A DNA stretch of 64,000 bases from Bradyrhizobium sp. BRP22 (GCF_020194175.1 NZ_JADYVX010000017.1:62001-126000), one strand, 5' to 3'. Shown: positions 16,794-25,703, numbered from the stretch's first letter. Numbers and translations: made by a program. Notes: generated from the sequence alone by a model not told the origin.

Positions 16794-17159
16794 ATGGCCA
16801 TGACGTTTGCGGGACCGGTACGACCTATTGTCGCCGCTTTGATCGTGTTCGCGGCAACCGCTTCGGTCGCGCGCGGGGAGGAAGTCAACGACTATCCGAC
16901 AGCCGCCCGCGCGGAATACGTATTCGGCTGCCTGAAGGCGAATGGCGAAACGCGGCAGGCCATCGAGCAATGCTCGTGCTCGATCGACGTCGTCGCATCG
17001 ATCATTCCTTATGACCGCTATGTCACCGCCGAAACGGTGCTCAGCCTGTCGCAGGTGAGGGGCGACATGGGTTCGCCGTTCCGCACGTCCGAGCAGGCGA
17101 CCAATGCCCTCAACGAACTCCGCCGGGCGCAGGCCGAAGCTGAAGTCAGGTGCTTCTGA
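16794..17159 (+). CDS. small exported Cys-containing protein of the methanol-oxidation region
   Basis: A 121-residue protein with a signal peptide (MAMTFAG...ASVARGEE) and GAGAGG upstream of the ATG. The mature part has four Cys (FGCLKANG, QCSCSID, C-terminal RCF), a helical look and no known domain. It is divergent from the NitT-type operon and converges on the SoxYZ-like gene. I believe similar small proteins accompany xoxF/lut loci in other methylotrophs, but this is from memory and was not checked. Confidence 0.65.
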   Translation: MAMTFAGPVRPIVAALIVFAATASVARGEEVNDYPTAARAEYVFGCLKANGETRQAIEQCSCSIDVVASIIPYDRYVTAETVLSLSQVRGDMGSPFRTSEQATNALNELRRAQAEAEVRCF

Positions 17160-17186
17160 TACGGGCGGGTCGGTCCGCCTGGCCGT

Positions 17187-18017
17187 TCAACTATCCGAAT
17201 CGATCTTCCATTCGTGCTCGAAGACGTGGCCGTCGGTGTCCTTGGCCTCCGCGCGGAAACGCTTGGCGCCATTCGAGACATAGGTGAAGCGGATGTTGGG
17301 ATCCTCGGAGATCGAGATGCCGCCTTCCATCTTCAGCACCGGGCTGTCGTCCTGCCAGAGCTGCAGCCGGTCGACATAAAAGGCAGGAATATAGAGCTGC
17401 GTCACCTGGTCCATCTGCAGGCCGGAATTGTTGGGATGGCCGATCATGACCTGCGCCTCCCGGGCTCCGCTGGTGGAACCTGCGCCGGATTTCGAAAGCT
17501 GCCTATATCGGATCTGGCCGAGCCGGGCCTTGGCTTCCTCGGCGTTCTTGAGTGCAGGCGCAGCGCAGCCGCCGGACGCCTTGACGTAGGTCTTCACCAT
17601 ATAGAGCTTGCCGTCGGTGAGTTCGGCGACGGCATGCACGTCGGTGTAGTTGTTGACGCGCACGCGGGTCGAGATTTCCGTGACACCCGCGTCCGGCCCA
17701 AGCTCGAACTTGGCCGCCATCGGCGCAGGGTTCTGGTCGATGACGAGGGTGATCGTCCGCACGCGGCGGCTATCGTCGGGCGCGAGCTTGGTGCGCAGCG
17801 TCACCGGCACGATCGCGGCATCTTCTGCGCGGGCGGGCATCTCGACCGCGATCACGTTGCTGCCGTCATTCATCTGACGGTTGCTGAAGATGTCCTGGAC
17901 CAGGCCTGGCCAGGGATCATAGGTCTCCGCGCTCACTGCGGGCGCGACGCGAGCGCCAAATGCGATCATGCCGAGCAGGCCGGCGATAGCGAGCAGACGG
18001 AAAGGTGCTCCGAACAT
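17187..18017 (-). CDS. quinoprotein dehydrogenase-associated SoxYZ-like carrier
   Basis: A 276-residue exported protein with fused SoxY-like and SoxZ-like parts. An N-terminal SoxY-type domain (WPGLVQDIF...MNDGSNVIAVEMPARAEDAA) carries a GGCAAP segment with the possible carrier Cys. The C-terminal SoxZ-type domain begins around the MIGHPNNSGLQMD motif. The ATG was chosen for GAGGAG upstream and the signal peptide. This fusion accompanies PQQ dehydrogenases and a metallohydrolase in what is called a quinoprotein relay; its chemistry is unknown. The metallohydrolase is encoded immediately upstream. Confidence 0.88.
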   Translation of the reverse strand: MFGAPFRLLAIAGLLGMIAFGARVAPAVSAETYDPWPGLVQDIFSNRQMNDGSNVIAVEMPARAEDAAIVPVTLRTKLAPDDSRRVRTITLVIDQNPAPMAAKFELGPDAGVTEISTRVRVNNYTDVHAVAELTDGKLYMVKTYVKASGGCAAPALKNAEEAKARLGQIRYRQLSKSGAGSTSGAREAQVMIGHPNNSGLQMDQVTQLYIPAFYVDRLQLWQDDSPVLKMEGGISISEDPNIRFTYVSNGAKRFRAEAKDTDGHVFEHEWKIDSDS

Positions 18018-18076
18018 GGTCGTTCTCCTCGCAGCGAGGATGGAAGCAACGCCTGCACTATACGGCCTCGCCAATA

Positions 18077-19003
18077 CTATTCCCACTCCAATTCCGAGAA
18101 TGCTGCAGTTGCGTTGCGGGCGTTGTAATCATCGAACAATTTCCAGTGCGGCCGCTCCGATGCCGCGGCCGTTTCGGCCGCAGCGGTGATCGGCTTGCCC
18201 TTCGCGATCAGCGCGCGCACGTCGGCCGCCAGCGTCTCGAGGTAGCGGCGTTCATCGGCCAAGGCCTGTGGCCATTCGCTCACGGGCCCGTGACCGGGAA
18301 CCACGCGCTGCGCGGGCAGGGCGCCGAGTTCGCTGAGGATGCCGAGCCAGCCCTTGATGCTGCCGTCCACGACGGGGACGTGGGTGACGAATACGAGGTC
18401 GCCGGCGAACAAGGTCCGGGTCTTCTCATCGAACACGGTGAGATCGTTGTCGCTATGCGCCGTCGGCCATGCTCTTAGCGCGAGCGATCGTCCACCGAGA
18501 TCGAGCGAGAGGCTGCCGTCGACGAGCATCGTGGGCGGCACGATGCGCACCTCATCGATCAGGTCCGCGCCCATCATCCGGCGGAAGGCCTCGAGATAGA
18601 ACTGGCCTCGCGCCGTCAGCGCGTCGGGAAGCTTCTTGTGGCCGACGAAAACGGTTCCATCGCCCACAAACGCAGCATTGCCGAAGGCATGATCGGGATG
18701 GGCGTGGGTGTTGACGACATAGCTGATCGGCTTGTCGGTGCGGGCGCGGATGGCGGCCAATAGTCGCCGTCCCTCGCGGACACTGCCGCCGCTGTCGATA
18801 ACGGCGACGGCGCTGTCACCGATGACGAATCCGACATTGGCGATCGCGCCCTCATTCTCACCGGTCATCAGGGCGATCTCGCCGACATGCACGAATATTC
18901 CGGGCGCGACTTCGCTCACAGGCAATTCCTGTTCCTGCGCCTGCGCTAGGGTCGACATGCACAGTGCTGCGACGAGCGCGATCAGCGAGACGACACGAGC
19001 CAT
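18077..19003 (-). CDS. quinoprotein relay system zinc metallohydrolase
   Basis: A 308-residue metallo-beta-lactamase-fold protein. It has a signal peptide (residues ~1-22) and the zinc motif THAHPDH (residues 99-105: His100, His102, Asp104, His105); further ligands are likely at TAHSDND and PGHGP. It resembles SoxH-type proteins that occur with PQQ dehydrogenases and SoxYZ-like carriers. The start is the ATG before the signal peptide rather than an upstream in-frame codon. Divergent from xoxJ. Confidence 0.88.
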   Translation of the reverse strand: MARVVSLIALVAALCMSTLAQAQEQELPVSEVAPGIFVHVGEIALMTGENEGAIANVGFVIGDSAVAVIDSGGSVREGRRLLAAIRARTDKPISYVVNTHAHPDHAFGNAAFVGDGTVFVGHKKLPDALTARGQFYLEAFRRMMGADLIDEVRIVPPTMLVDGSLSLDLGGRSLALRAWPTAHSDNDLTVFDEKTRTLFAGDLVFVTHVPVVDGSIKGWLGILSELGALPAQRVVPGHGPVSEWPQALADERRYLETLAADVRALIAKGKPITAAAETAAASERPHWKLFDDYNARNATAAFSELEWE

Positions 19004-19102
19004 GTTTCCGCCCAAGTTTATGCACGAAGCGATCGACGCCACTTCGCGTCACGCCTGTTTGCGCTGCAGCACGCCAAGCGAGATTATCACGAAGCTGTTG
19101 CA

Positions 19103-19112
19103 CGTCATGACG
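19103..19112. promoter_or_regulatory. palindrome CGTCATGACG in divergent intergenic region
   Basis: Perfect 10-bp palindrome about 50 bases before the xoxJ start and about 100 bases before the metallohydrolase start on the other strand. Its position fits an operator shared by both genes, but ten bases of palindrome can occur by chance. Confidence 0.25.
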
Positions 19113-19161
19113 CGGCGGGCAATCTATGGTTAGCCGCAAACAACAAAGAGGAGGAAACGCG

Positions 19162-20046
19162 ATGGCGGGTGCCGGACGATATCGCCGCTGGTTGCCGGCG
19201 CTGCTTGCGATTGCCGCGCTGGTGGCCAGCTATGGTGCTGCTCGCGCCCAGACCAAGGACAGCGGTGATCTCTCCATCGAGTTGATCGATCCCAAGGTCC
19301 TGCGCGTCTGCGCCGACCCGCGCAACCTGCCGTTCTCCAACGACAAGGGCGAAGGCTTCGAGAACAAGCTCGCCGAGCTGTTTGCCGAAAAACTGCAGAA
19401 GAAGCTTGAGTTCACGTATTTTCCGCAGGCGACCGGTTTTGTGCGGATGACGCTCGGCGCGCACCGCTGCGACGTCATCATGGGCTTTCCGCAAGGCGAT
19501 GAACTCGCCCAGGGCACCAATCCCTATTATCGCACGGCCTATGCGTTGATCGCGAAGCAGGGCAGCGGCCTTGACGATGTGACCACGCTTGAGGACGAGC
19601 GGCTGAAGGGCAAGCATATTGGCGTCGTCGCCGGCACGCCGCCCGCCACCAACATGGCCGTGGCAGGCTTGATGGCCAATGCAAAACCCTATCCGCTGAT
19701 GATCGACACCCGCGTCGACTCTTCCGCGGAAGCGATGATGAAGGATCTTGCCAAAGGCGAGATCGATGCAGGCGTGTTGTGGGGACCGATGGCTGGATTC
19801 TATGCCAGGAAGAGCAATCCGCCGCTGCACGTCACGCCGCTGGTGAAGGAAACGACAGGCCCGAAGCTCATCTATCGCATCGGCATGGGCGTGCGCCCGG
19901 CGGACCAGAACTGGAAACGCCAGCTCAACCGCCTGATCCAGGAGAACCAGGGCGAGATCAACAAGATCTTGCTCGATTTCGGCGTGCCGCTGCTGGACGA
20001 GAATGAACGGCCGATCGGCCCGGACACGGCGACGAAATCGCCATGA
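19162..20046 (+). CDS. xoxJ: XoxJ/MxaJ-like periplasmic binding protein of the quinoprotein system
   Basis: A 294-residue periplasmic protein with a signal peptide ending near AARAQ. It has the amino-acid-binding-protein-like fold of MxaJ/XoxJ: LRVCADPRNLPFSNDKGEGFENK near the mature N-terminus and GVLWGPMAGFYA in the second lobe. XoxJ is thought to help activate or mature XoxF. The ATG with GAGGAGG upstream was chosen over an in-frame start 12 codons earlier. Its stop overlaps the start of the CXXCW gene by four bases (ATGA). Confidence 0.9.
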   Translation: MAGAGRYRRWLPALLAIAALVASYGAARAQTKDSGDLSIELIDPKVLRVCADPRNLPFSNDKGEGFENKLAELFAEKLQKKLEFTYFPQATGFVRMTLGAHRCDVIMGFPQGDELAQGTNPYYRTAYALIAKQGSGLDDVTTLEDERLKGKHIGVVAGTPPATNMAVAGLMANAKPYPLMIDTRVDSSAEAMMKDLAKGEIDAGVLWGPMAGFYARKSNPPLHVTPLVKETTGPKLIYRIGMGVRPADQNWKRQLNRLIQENQGEINKILLDFGVPLLDENERPIGPDTATKSP

Positions 20047-20606
20047 GGCGGTGGCTCGCCAGCCTGATCGTTGCCGCCGCGGCGCTCATCGCCGTAGCCC
20101 ACGCCCAGCAGCCGGCAGCCGAGCCGCAAGAATACCGCACGGAGAATTATCGCGCGCCGGTTCCTGCGACGCTTGCCGGCGCGCGCGTGCTCTCGACCGC
20201 GGAAGCCGAGGCGATCTGGCGCGACAAGACCGGGGCCTTTGTCGATGTGCTGCCGCGCCCGCCGAAGCCAGCCAACCTGCCCGAAGGCACAGTGTGGCGC
20301 GATAAGCCGCGGCTCAACATCCCCGGCAGCATCTGGCTGCCCGACACCGGCTACGGAAAGCTCGCTGATGTGACCGAAGACTATCTTCGCCGCGGCCTTG
20401 AGCACGCCTCGGGCGGCAACAAGGCGGCGCTGCTCGTGATCTATTGCCAGGAGAATTGCTGGATGTCGTGGAACGCAGCCAGGCGCGCGCTGACCTACGG
20501 CTATTCCAACATCTCCTGGTATCCCCTGGGATCGGATGGGTGGGAGCGCGCAGGCCTGCCGCTCGTCGAAGCCCGGCCCGAGCCGCGGACGGGTGAAGAG
20601 AAGTAG
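20043..20606 (+). CDS. PQQ-dependent catabolism-associated CXXCW-motif protein
   Basis: A 187-residue exported protein with a signal peptide (residues ~1-22) and a rhodanese-like fold ending in CQENCW (Cys135, Cys139, Trp140). This family occurs only with PQQ alcohol dehydrogenase clusters; its biochemical role is unknown. Translationally coupled to xoxJ by an ATGA overlap, so the two are co-expressed. Note that the Cys spacing is CxxxCW. Confidence 0.88.
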   Translation: MRRWLASLIVAAAALIAVAHAQQPAAEPQEYRTENYRAPVPATLAGARVLSTAEAEAIWRDKTGAFVDVLPRPPKPANLPEGTVWRDKPRLNIPGSIWLPDTGYGKLADVTEDYLRRGLEHASGGNKAALLVIYCQENCWMSWNAARRALTYGYSNISWYPLGSDGWERAGLPLVEARPEPRTGEEK

Positions 20607-20666
20607 ACTGCGCGGCTTCGCTCGGGCGAATCCTCGGCCGCTAGGACCGAGGTTCGTGGGATGACA

Positions 20667-20960
20667 CTATTGCTTCTTGAGATCGGTGATGGTCTTGGTG
20701 CCGCCGCCTTCAGCGGCGGAAAAGTTCACCTTGTCGCCGGCGTGAAAGGGTTCAAGCTTGTTCACATCAGTCACCTTGAACTCCTGAATGGCGCCACTGC
20801 CTGCGCCGACTGTGCCGCTCTGCGTCTGCTGGATCGAGATAGTGCCATTCAGCCGGTCAATCTTGGTGATCGTTCCCGTCATGTTTTGCTGGGCCAAGGC
20901 CGCGGTCGTGAGGATGCTGACGGCTGTCGCGCCCGCCAAGATGATCGTTGCCTTTCTCAT
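20667..20960 (-). CDS. small exported OB-fold-like protein (CusF/DUF1344-like)
   Basis: A 97-residue protein with a signal peptide (MRKATIILAGATAVSILTTAALA) and GGGAGAG before the ATG. The mature part (MTGTITKIDRLNGTISI, FHAGDKVNFS, TKTITDLKKQ) resembles small CusF- or DUF1344-type beta-barrels, some of which bind metals. No Met/His/Trp copper site is evident. It follows the lut-type operon after a gap of about 130 bases and may be a separate unit. Confidence 0.65.
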   Translation of the reverse strand: MRKATIILAGATAVSILTTAALAQQNMTGTITKIDRLNGTISIQQTQSGTVGAGSGAIQEFKVTDVNKLEPFHAGDKVNFSAAEGGGTKTITDLKKQ

Positions 20961-21089
20961 CAAAAACTCTCCCGGTTGCGAGATTGCCTGGACGACAAGA
21001 GGGTGGAATCCGATTTGGTTCCCGGATCCATCCGCTGGAACCGACCCCAAAGGTCAGCGACGCTGACCTTTTTTGCGCCGGAATTGGCG

Positions 21090-21701
21090 CTATTCCATCT
21101 CTTGCTGGATTGTGCGGCCAAGCGCGAACAGGCGCTGGTCGATCGTTGTCGGTACTTCGCAGACAAATCTGACCACACGTTGGCGGTCCTCGAAGATCCG
21201 GGTTTCCCACAGGAGCTGGTTGCTGAGCTCGTCGATCTTGGACTGATCGGGCGAGGGCGCGCTCTGCAGCGCCTGCAGCGCGAGCGTATCGGCACGGATT
21301 CTCTCGGCCGCCTCGCGTTGCTTGCGCGTCACCCGCTCGATGCCGTTCATGACCGAGGAACGCTGGGCATTGAGCGAATCGAACAATCCTGTGAACAGCA
21401 GCTTGCCGGCAGTGGTCTTGTCGCCCGCGGACGCCGCGAGGAAGTCGGTGATCGCCTTTTGCGCATCATCAAGCGATGTGCGCCGCGCGGCCAGTTTCTC
21501 CACCAATGCGGTGATCCTGGCGTCCTCCTTCCATTTGCCCTGGACGTCGTCGAGCGGCGGTCCCGCCCACACCGCCGCGAGCGAAATCTCCGGTACCTTG
21601 GCCTGCGCGCAGGGCCAGTCCGGATAGCGCGGATCGGCGGCGCGACCGAGCCCGGTCGAAGCCGCGACGGCAAGCAATGCGATCGCGATGCGCCCGATCA
21701 T
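21090..21701 (-). CDS. exported protein of the lut-type operon, unknown function
   Basis: A 203-residue protein with a signal peptide (MIGRIAIALLAVAASTGLGRA) and a largely alpha-helical, charged mature part with two Cys (WPCAQAK, RFVCEVP) at opposite ends. Its ATG overlaps the stop of the ABC-2 permease gene by four bases, so it is the last gene of the operon and translationally coupled. No domain recognised. The coupling suggests it works with the transporter in the periplasm. Confidence 0.75.
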   Translation of the reverse strand: MIGRIAIALLAVAASTGLGRAADPRYPDWPCAQAKVPEISLAAVWAGPPLDDVQGKWKEDARITALVEKLAARRTSLDDAQKAITDFLAASAGDKTTAGKLLFTGLFDSLNAQRSSVMNGIERVTRKQREAAERIRADTLALQALQSAPSPDQSKIDELSNQLLWETRIFEDRQRVVRFVCEVPTTIDQRLFALGRTIQQEME

Positions 21702-22546
21702 GTCTCCCCTCCGGCAGGCCCGCGCCGCGCTAGTCCGCGCGAGGGATCGTAGGCCAGGATCGCGCCGATCATGAAGACCGCCGTGCAGCCGGCAACGACG
21801 CCAAGCGAAATCCAGTTGATCTGGCCATACAGCGCAAAGCGGATCAATTCGACCGCATGGGTGAACGGATTGAGCTGGCAGACATAATAAAGCATCGGGC
21901 TGCCCTCCTGCACCCGCCACAGCGGATAGAGCGCGGATGAGGCAAAGAACATCGGAAAGATCACGAAGTTCATGACCCCCGCAAAATTCTCGAGCTGCTT
22001 GATGCCGGAGGAGATCAGCATGCCGAGTGCCCCGAGCATCAGCCCCGACAGCACCAGCGCCGGCAGCACGGTGAGATAGCCGATCGGCGGCGGCGCGATG
22101 TCCCAGAGCCAGGCGATCACGAGGAAGGCATAAACCTGCAACAGCGAGACTGCGGTGCCCGCCAGCAATTTGCAGAACAACAGGTAGCCGCGCGGCAGCG
22201 GGCTCACCAGCAGCGTGCGCATATTGCCCATCTCGCGGTCATAGACCATCGAGAGCGAGGATTGCATGCCGTTGAAAAGCTGGATCATCGCCATCAGGCC
22301 GGGCGCGATATAGACCTCGTAGAGGATGTAGGTCTCGTAAGGCGGGATGATCGAGATGCCCAGCACCTGGCGAAAGCCGGCGGCGAAGATGAAGAGCCAC
22401 ACCAGCGGCCTGACCAGTGCCGAGACGAAGCGTTCGCGCTGATGCAGGAAGCGCAGCGCTTCGCGCCACACGATGCCGTTGAGGCAGGTGACGTATTCGC
22501 CGAAGGAAAAGCCGCGTCGTGACGGCGTGACGGTGATGGAGCTCAT
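21698..22546 (-). CDS. lutF: ABC-2 type transporter permease (LutF-like)
   Basis: A 282-residue inner-membrane protein of the ABC-2 permease family with about six hydrophobic segments and the conserved region YDREMGNMRTLLVSPLPRGYLL. In methylotrophs the lut ABC permease is needed for lanthanide entry into the cytoplasm, although the ABC-2 fold is commoner in exporters. Start and stop each overlap the neighbouring genes by four bases. Symbol assigned by cluster context and family. Confidence 0.82.
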   Translation of the reverse strand: MSSITVTPSRRGFSFGEYVTCLNGIVWREALRFLHQRERFVSALVRPLVWLFIFAAGFRQVLGISIIPPYETYILYEVYIAPGLMAMIQLFNGMQSSLSMVYDREMGNMRTLLVSPLPRGYLLFCKLLAGTAVSLLQVYAFLVIAWLWDIAPPPIGYLTVLPALVLSGLMLGALGMLISSGIKQLENFAGVMNFVIFPMFFASSALYPLWRVQEGSPMLYYVCQLNPFTHAVELIRFALYGQINWISLGVVAGCTAVFMIGAILAYDPSRGLARRGPAGGET

Positions 22547-23364
22547 GACGCCTCGCTCCCGACTTTGCCTACGGCCCCGGTCAGGCGCATGAAGGCGGTG
22601 TTGATGTCCTGCGCGCCGGTGTCGGCGATCACGCGCGAGACTTGGCCGCGCGCCAGCACCTTGCCCTGGTGCAGCACCACGAGATCATCACTCGCCGTGA
22701 TCTCGTCGAACAGATGCGTCGCCCAGAGCACGCCGATGCCTTGCTCGGATACGAGCTGCCGGACGTGGTTAAGAATGTCTGAACGGGCCTTGACGTCGAG
22801 ACCGACCGTCGCCTCGTCCAGCAGCAACAGGCGCGGCCGGTGCAGCAGCGCACGCGCGATCTCCAGCCGGCGCATCTGGCCGCCGGAGAGATCGCGCACC
22901 TTGCTGCCGGCACGGTCGGAGAGCGCGATCCGCGCCAGCACCTCGCCGCTGCGCAACCGCGCCTCGCGCCGGCCGATGCCGTGCAGGGCGGCGTGATAAA
23001 GCAGGTTCTGCGTCACCGATAAATCGAGATCGAGCGTGCGCGGCTGGAACACGACGCCGAGCAGCCGCAGCGCCTCGCCCGGGGCGCGGCTGATGTCGTG
23101 ACCGAAAATGCCGATGCGCCCGGCCTGGATGCCGAACAGCCGCGTGATCAGCGAGAACAGCGTGCTCTTTCCGGCGCCGTTCAGGCCGAGCAGAGCCGTG
23201 AAGCTCGCGGGCGCGACGTCGAAGCTCACATCGATCAGCGCGCGGCGTGCACCATAGGAATGGCTGACGCCTTCGATCGACAAGGCGGCGGCACCGGCGG
23301 GGGCGCGGCGGGCCGACATGTCCGGCGATGGCTGGCTAGCGATGGGTATCTCGGCTGCTGTCAT
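22543..23364 (-). CDS. lutE: ABC transporter ATP-binding protein (LutE-like)
   Basis: A 273-residue ATPase. Walker A is GLNGAGKST (about residues 60-68), the signature is DLSGGQMRRLEIARAL, and Walker B is LLLLDEATVGLD. It pairs with the ABC-2 permease encoded immediately downstream (4-base overlap) and is itself coupled by a 4-base overlap to the beta-propeller gene. This ATPase type accompanies PQQ alcohol dehydrogenases and, in the lut cluster, lanthanide transport. Confidence 0.85.
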   Translation of the reverse strand: MTAAEIPIASQPSPDMSARRAPAGAAALSIEGVSHSYGARRALIDVSFDVAPASFTALLGLNGAGKSTLFSLITRLFGIQAGRIGIFGHDISRAPGEALRLLGVVFQPRTLDLDLSVTQNLLYHAALHGIGRREARLRSGEVLARIALSDRAGSKVRDLSGGQMRRLEIARALLHRPRLLLLDEATVGLDVKARSDILNHVRQLVSEQGIGVLWATHLFDEITASDDLVVLHQGKVLARGQVSRVIADTGAQDINTAFMRLTGAVGKVGSEAS

Positions 23365-24332
23365 GGCTGTGCAATCGTAACGCCCCAGGGGAGTTCGCCG
23401 ACCTGGATGGTCTTGATCACCTTTTGCGCGGCGACGTCGATGACGGAAACGTCGTTGGAGACGCCGTTGGTCACCAGCAGGTATTTCTCGTCCGGCGTGA
23501 ACGCCATGTGCCAGACCCGCTGCCCGACCAGGAGATATTTGGTGACCTTGTGACTGACGGCGTCGACCACCGCGACGCGGTTGGCGGGGCCGAGCGCGAC
23601 GAACGCGGTCTTGTCATCCTTGGTCATGCCGATGCCGACCGGCTGGATCGCTTCGCTGCGCAGGCCGGGAATGCTGAAAGTGACCTTGCCGGTCACCACG
23701 TGCTTGACCGGATCGATGATCGACACCGTGCCGCCGATCTCGGACGAGATCCACAATTCCGAGCCGTCATGCTTGAACTCGGCGAACCGCGGTCGGGCAT
23801 CGACCAGCACATTGGCCACGATCTGGCGCGTCGACGTGTCGATGAAGTGCGCCATGTTGGTGGTCTCGGACGTGTTGATCAGGATCTTGCCGTCAGGGCT
23901 GATCGTCATGCCCTCAGGCTCGACGCCGACCTGGACGTCGCCGATGCGGGCACGCTTCTCGAGATCGATCACCGTTACCGTGTTGTCGTTCTCGTTGGCG
24001 ACATACATGACCTTGCCCGCGGCATCCTGAGCGAACAGTTCCGGATCGGGGCCCGAGGGCAGGGTGTCCACCACCTCCTGCTTCTTGGCGTCGATCACCT
24101 GGATGGTGTCGTCGTCGCCGACCGCGACCATCACGAACTTGCCGTCGCGGCTGAATTCGATGCCGCGCGGTCGCTGGCCGACCTTGATGGTTTTTGTCAC
24201 GGTCCAGCTATCGGTGTCGATCACGGAGACCGTGTTGCCTTTCTCGTTGGAGACGTAGGCCATGAAGGCAGAGGCGGGTGCGGCGGCCGCAAGCCAAAGG
24301 ACCGTTCCGGAAAGTAAATAACGGCGCCACAT
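23361..24332 (-). CDS. PQQ-catabolism-associated YVTN beta-propeller protein
   Basis: A 323-residue exported beta-propeller. Signal peptide (MWRRYLLSG...PASAF) followed by seven-fold repeats of the YVTN type (YVSNEKGNTVSVIDT, YVANENDNTVTVIDL, LVTNGVSNDVSVIDV). GAGGGAGAG precedes the ATG. Proteins of this type are constant members of PQQ dehydrogenase and lut clusters and may bind metal or a quinoprotein; in the lut cluster a propeller has been proposed as a lanthanide-binding component. Second gene of the operon. Confidence 0.88.
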   Translation of the reverse strand: MWRRYLLSGTVLWLAAAAPASAFMAYVSNEKGNTVSVIDTDSWTVTKTIKVGQRPRGIEFSRDGKFVMVAVGDDDTIQVIDAKKQEVVDTLPSGPDPELFAQDAAGKVMYVANENDNTVTVIDLEKRARIGDVQVGVEPEGMTISPDGKILINTSETTNMAHFIDTSTRQIVANVLVDARPRFAEFKHDGSELWISSEIGGTVSIIDPVKHVVTGKVTFSIPGLRSEAIQPVGIGMTKDDKTAFVALGPANRVAVVDAVSHKVTKYLLVGQRVWHMAFTPDEKYLLVTNGVSNDVSVIDVAAQKVIKTIQVGELPWGVTIAQP

Positions 24333-24346
24333 GCGCGATCTCTCCC

Positions 24347-25528
24347 TCACTGCAGCTTGCATTTTGTTTCGGGGCGGTCGACGCCGAGCGTGTCGAGCTC
24401 GGAGACCTGGTGCAGGAACCCTTCCTGCGGCGACACCGAGACCACCATGCGCCCGTCGACCAGGAGAATCGGCTGGCGAAGCTGCTGGTTCCAGTTTCGC
24501 AGCGTCAGCCGCGTTCCCTTGAACGCGGCCACCGAGAAATCCGGCCCTTTGAGGAAAGCGAACAGCTTCTTCGGGTCACCTGAATTCGTGCGCGAGGCGG
24601 CTTCGCCGATCATGCGCGTGGCGGTCCAGGCCTGCATGTCGAGCGCGGTCATGCGCCGCGAATTCAGTTTCACGAAGCGGTTCTGGATCTGGATCGCGCC
24701 CCACTGGTCCTGCGCCGCGTCCCAGCTTGTCGGCACCAGCCCGGCGGAGCCCGCAACCGGCCGCGGGTCCCAGGTGCGATAGGGCAGATAGGACGCGAAG
24801 ACCTCGCTTTCGTCGGCGGCAACCAGTACGTCATAGGCGGCAATCTGCTGGGTGAAGACCGGCATCTGCCGTTGGATCAGCGTCACGCCGCTGTCGGTGC
24901 GGCGCGCGCCGCCGGTGTCCTCGAAAGTCTTCTCCTGCACGATCTTGGCGCCGAACCGCGTCGCGGCGCGGCGCAGCGCGTCGGCATAGAGCTTGTCCTT
25001 GTCATGCGAGCCGACCACCAGGAACCAGCGCTTCCACTGCTTCCACACCAGATATTGCGCCAGCGCATCCGCCAGCATCGACCGTGTCGGCGCGACGTGG
25101 ATCACGTTGGCGCGGCAGTCCTGCTCGCGCAGCCGGTCGTCGATCGCGCCGGCGTTCAAGAGCACGGTGCCGCGATCGCGCAGCGCATCCGCCGCCTGCA
25201 GCAGCGCATCCGGCGGGAGATCGGCGATGATGAAACCGTTGCGATCGGCGAGCGCGGTCGCGGCCTTCGCCACGTCCTCGCCTTCCCTGAGCCGGACCTC
25301 TTCCAGGTTGAAACGCTGGTTGAGGAATTTTCCGGTGGTGTTGTTGTCTTCGATCGCAAGCCGCGCACCGGCGATGCCGTCATTCTCGGCGGGCTGCTCG
25401 ACCAGCGACAGCTTCTGCTGAACGCCGGCACGGCCGAGATAGCCAATGCCGATCTCGATCGGCTCGGCTGAAAGCACAGGCTTCGCCATTGCGACCAGAC
25501 CGATTGCGGCGACCAGCCATCGGACCAT
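24347..25528 (-). CDS. lutA: periplasmic binding protein of PQQ-linked / lut ABC transporter (LutA-like)
   Basis: A 393-residue branched-chain-amino-acid-binding-type protein. Signal peptide (MVRWLVAAIGLVAMAKPVLS) then IEIGIGYLGRAG, a long type I periplasmic fold, and a C-terminal RQPILLVDGRMVVSVSP segment. The ATG was chosen for GGGAGG upstream. First gene of the operon running through the beta-propeller, ATPase, permease and an unknown exported protein. Pairing this fold with an ABC-2 permease is unusual and typical of this family. Lanthanide specificity is inferred from the cluster. Confidence 0.85.
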   Translation of the reverse strand: MVRWLVAAIGLVAMAKPVLSAEPIEIGIGYLGRAGVQQKLSLVEQPAENDGIAGARLAIEDNNTTGKFLNQRFNLEEVRLREGEDVAKAATALADRNGFIIADLPPDALLQAADALRDRGTVLLNAGAIDDRLREQDCRANVIHVAPTRSMLADALAQYLVWKQWKRWFLVVGSHDKDKLYADALRRAATRFGAKIVQEKTFEDTGGARRTDSGVTLIQRQMPVFTQQIAAYDVLVAADESEVFASYLPYRTWDPRPVAGSAGLVPTSWDAAQDQWGAIQIQNRFVKLNSRRMTALDMQAWTATRMIGEAASRTNSGDPKKLFAFLKGPDFSVAAFKGTRLTLRNWNQQLRQPILLVDGRMVVSVSPQEGFLHQVSELDTLGVDRPETKCKLQ

Positions 25529-25680
25529 GTTTCCTCCCGACGCTCCTCGCCTTGACCCGGCGATGGAGAACCTCTTGGCCTGCAAGATGACTGAATTGTT
25601 CTGGCTTGCAACCCCGCATTTTGTCGTTGCGACGTCCTCGATTCCGCACGATCACGATCATGAGAGCGCGATCAGCCGTC

Positions 25681-25703
25681 GCGGCAACGATGTCGATTGC
25701 CGC
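25681..25703. terminator. hairpin between fghA and lutA
   Basis: Perfect 7-bp inverted repeat GCGGCAA / TTGCCGC with a 9-base loop, about 28 bases past the fghA stop and about 150 bases before the lutA start. It could end the fghA transcript, leaving lutA with its own promoter. No T-tract is present, so the call is tentative. Confidence 0.3.
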
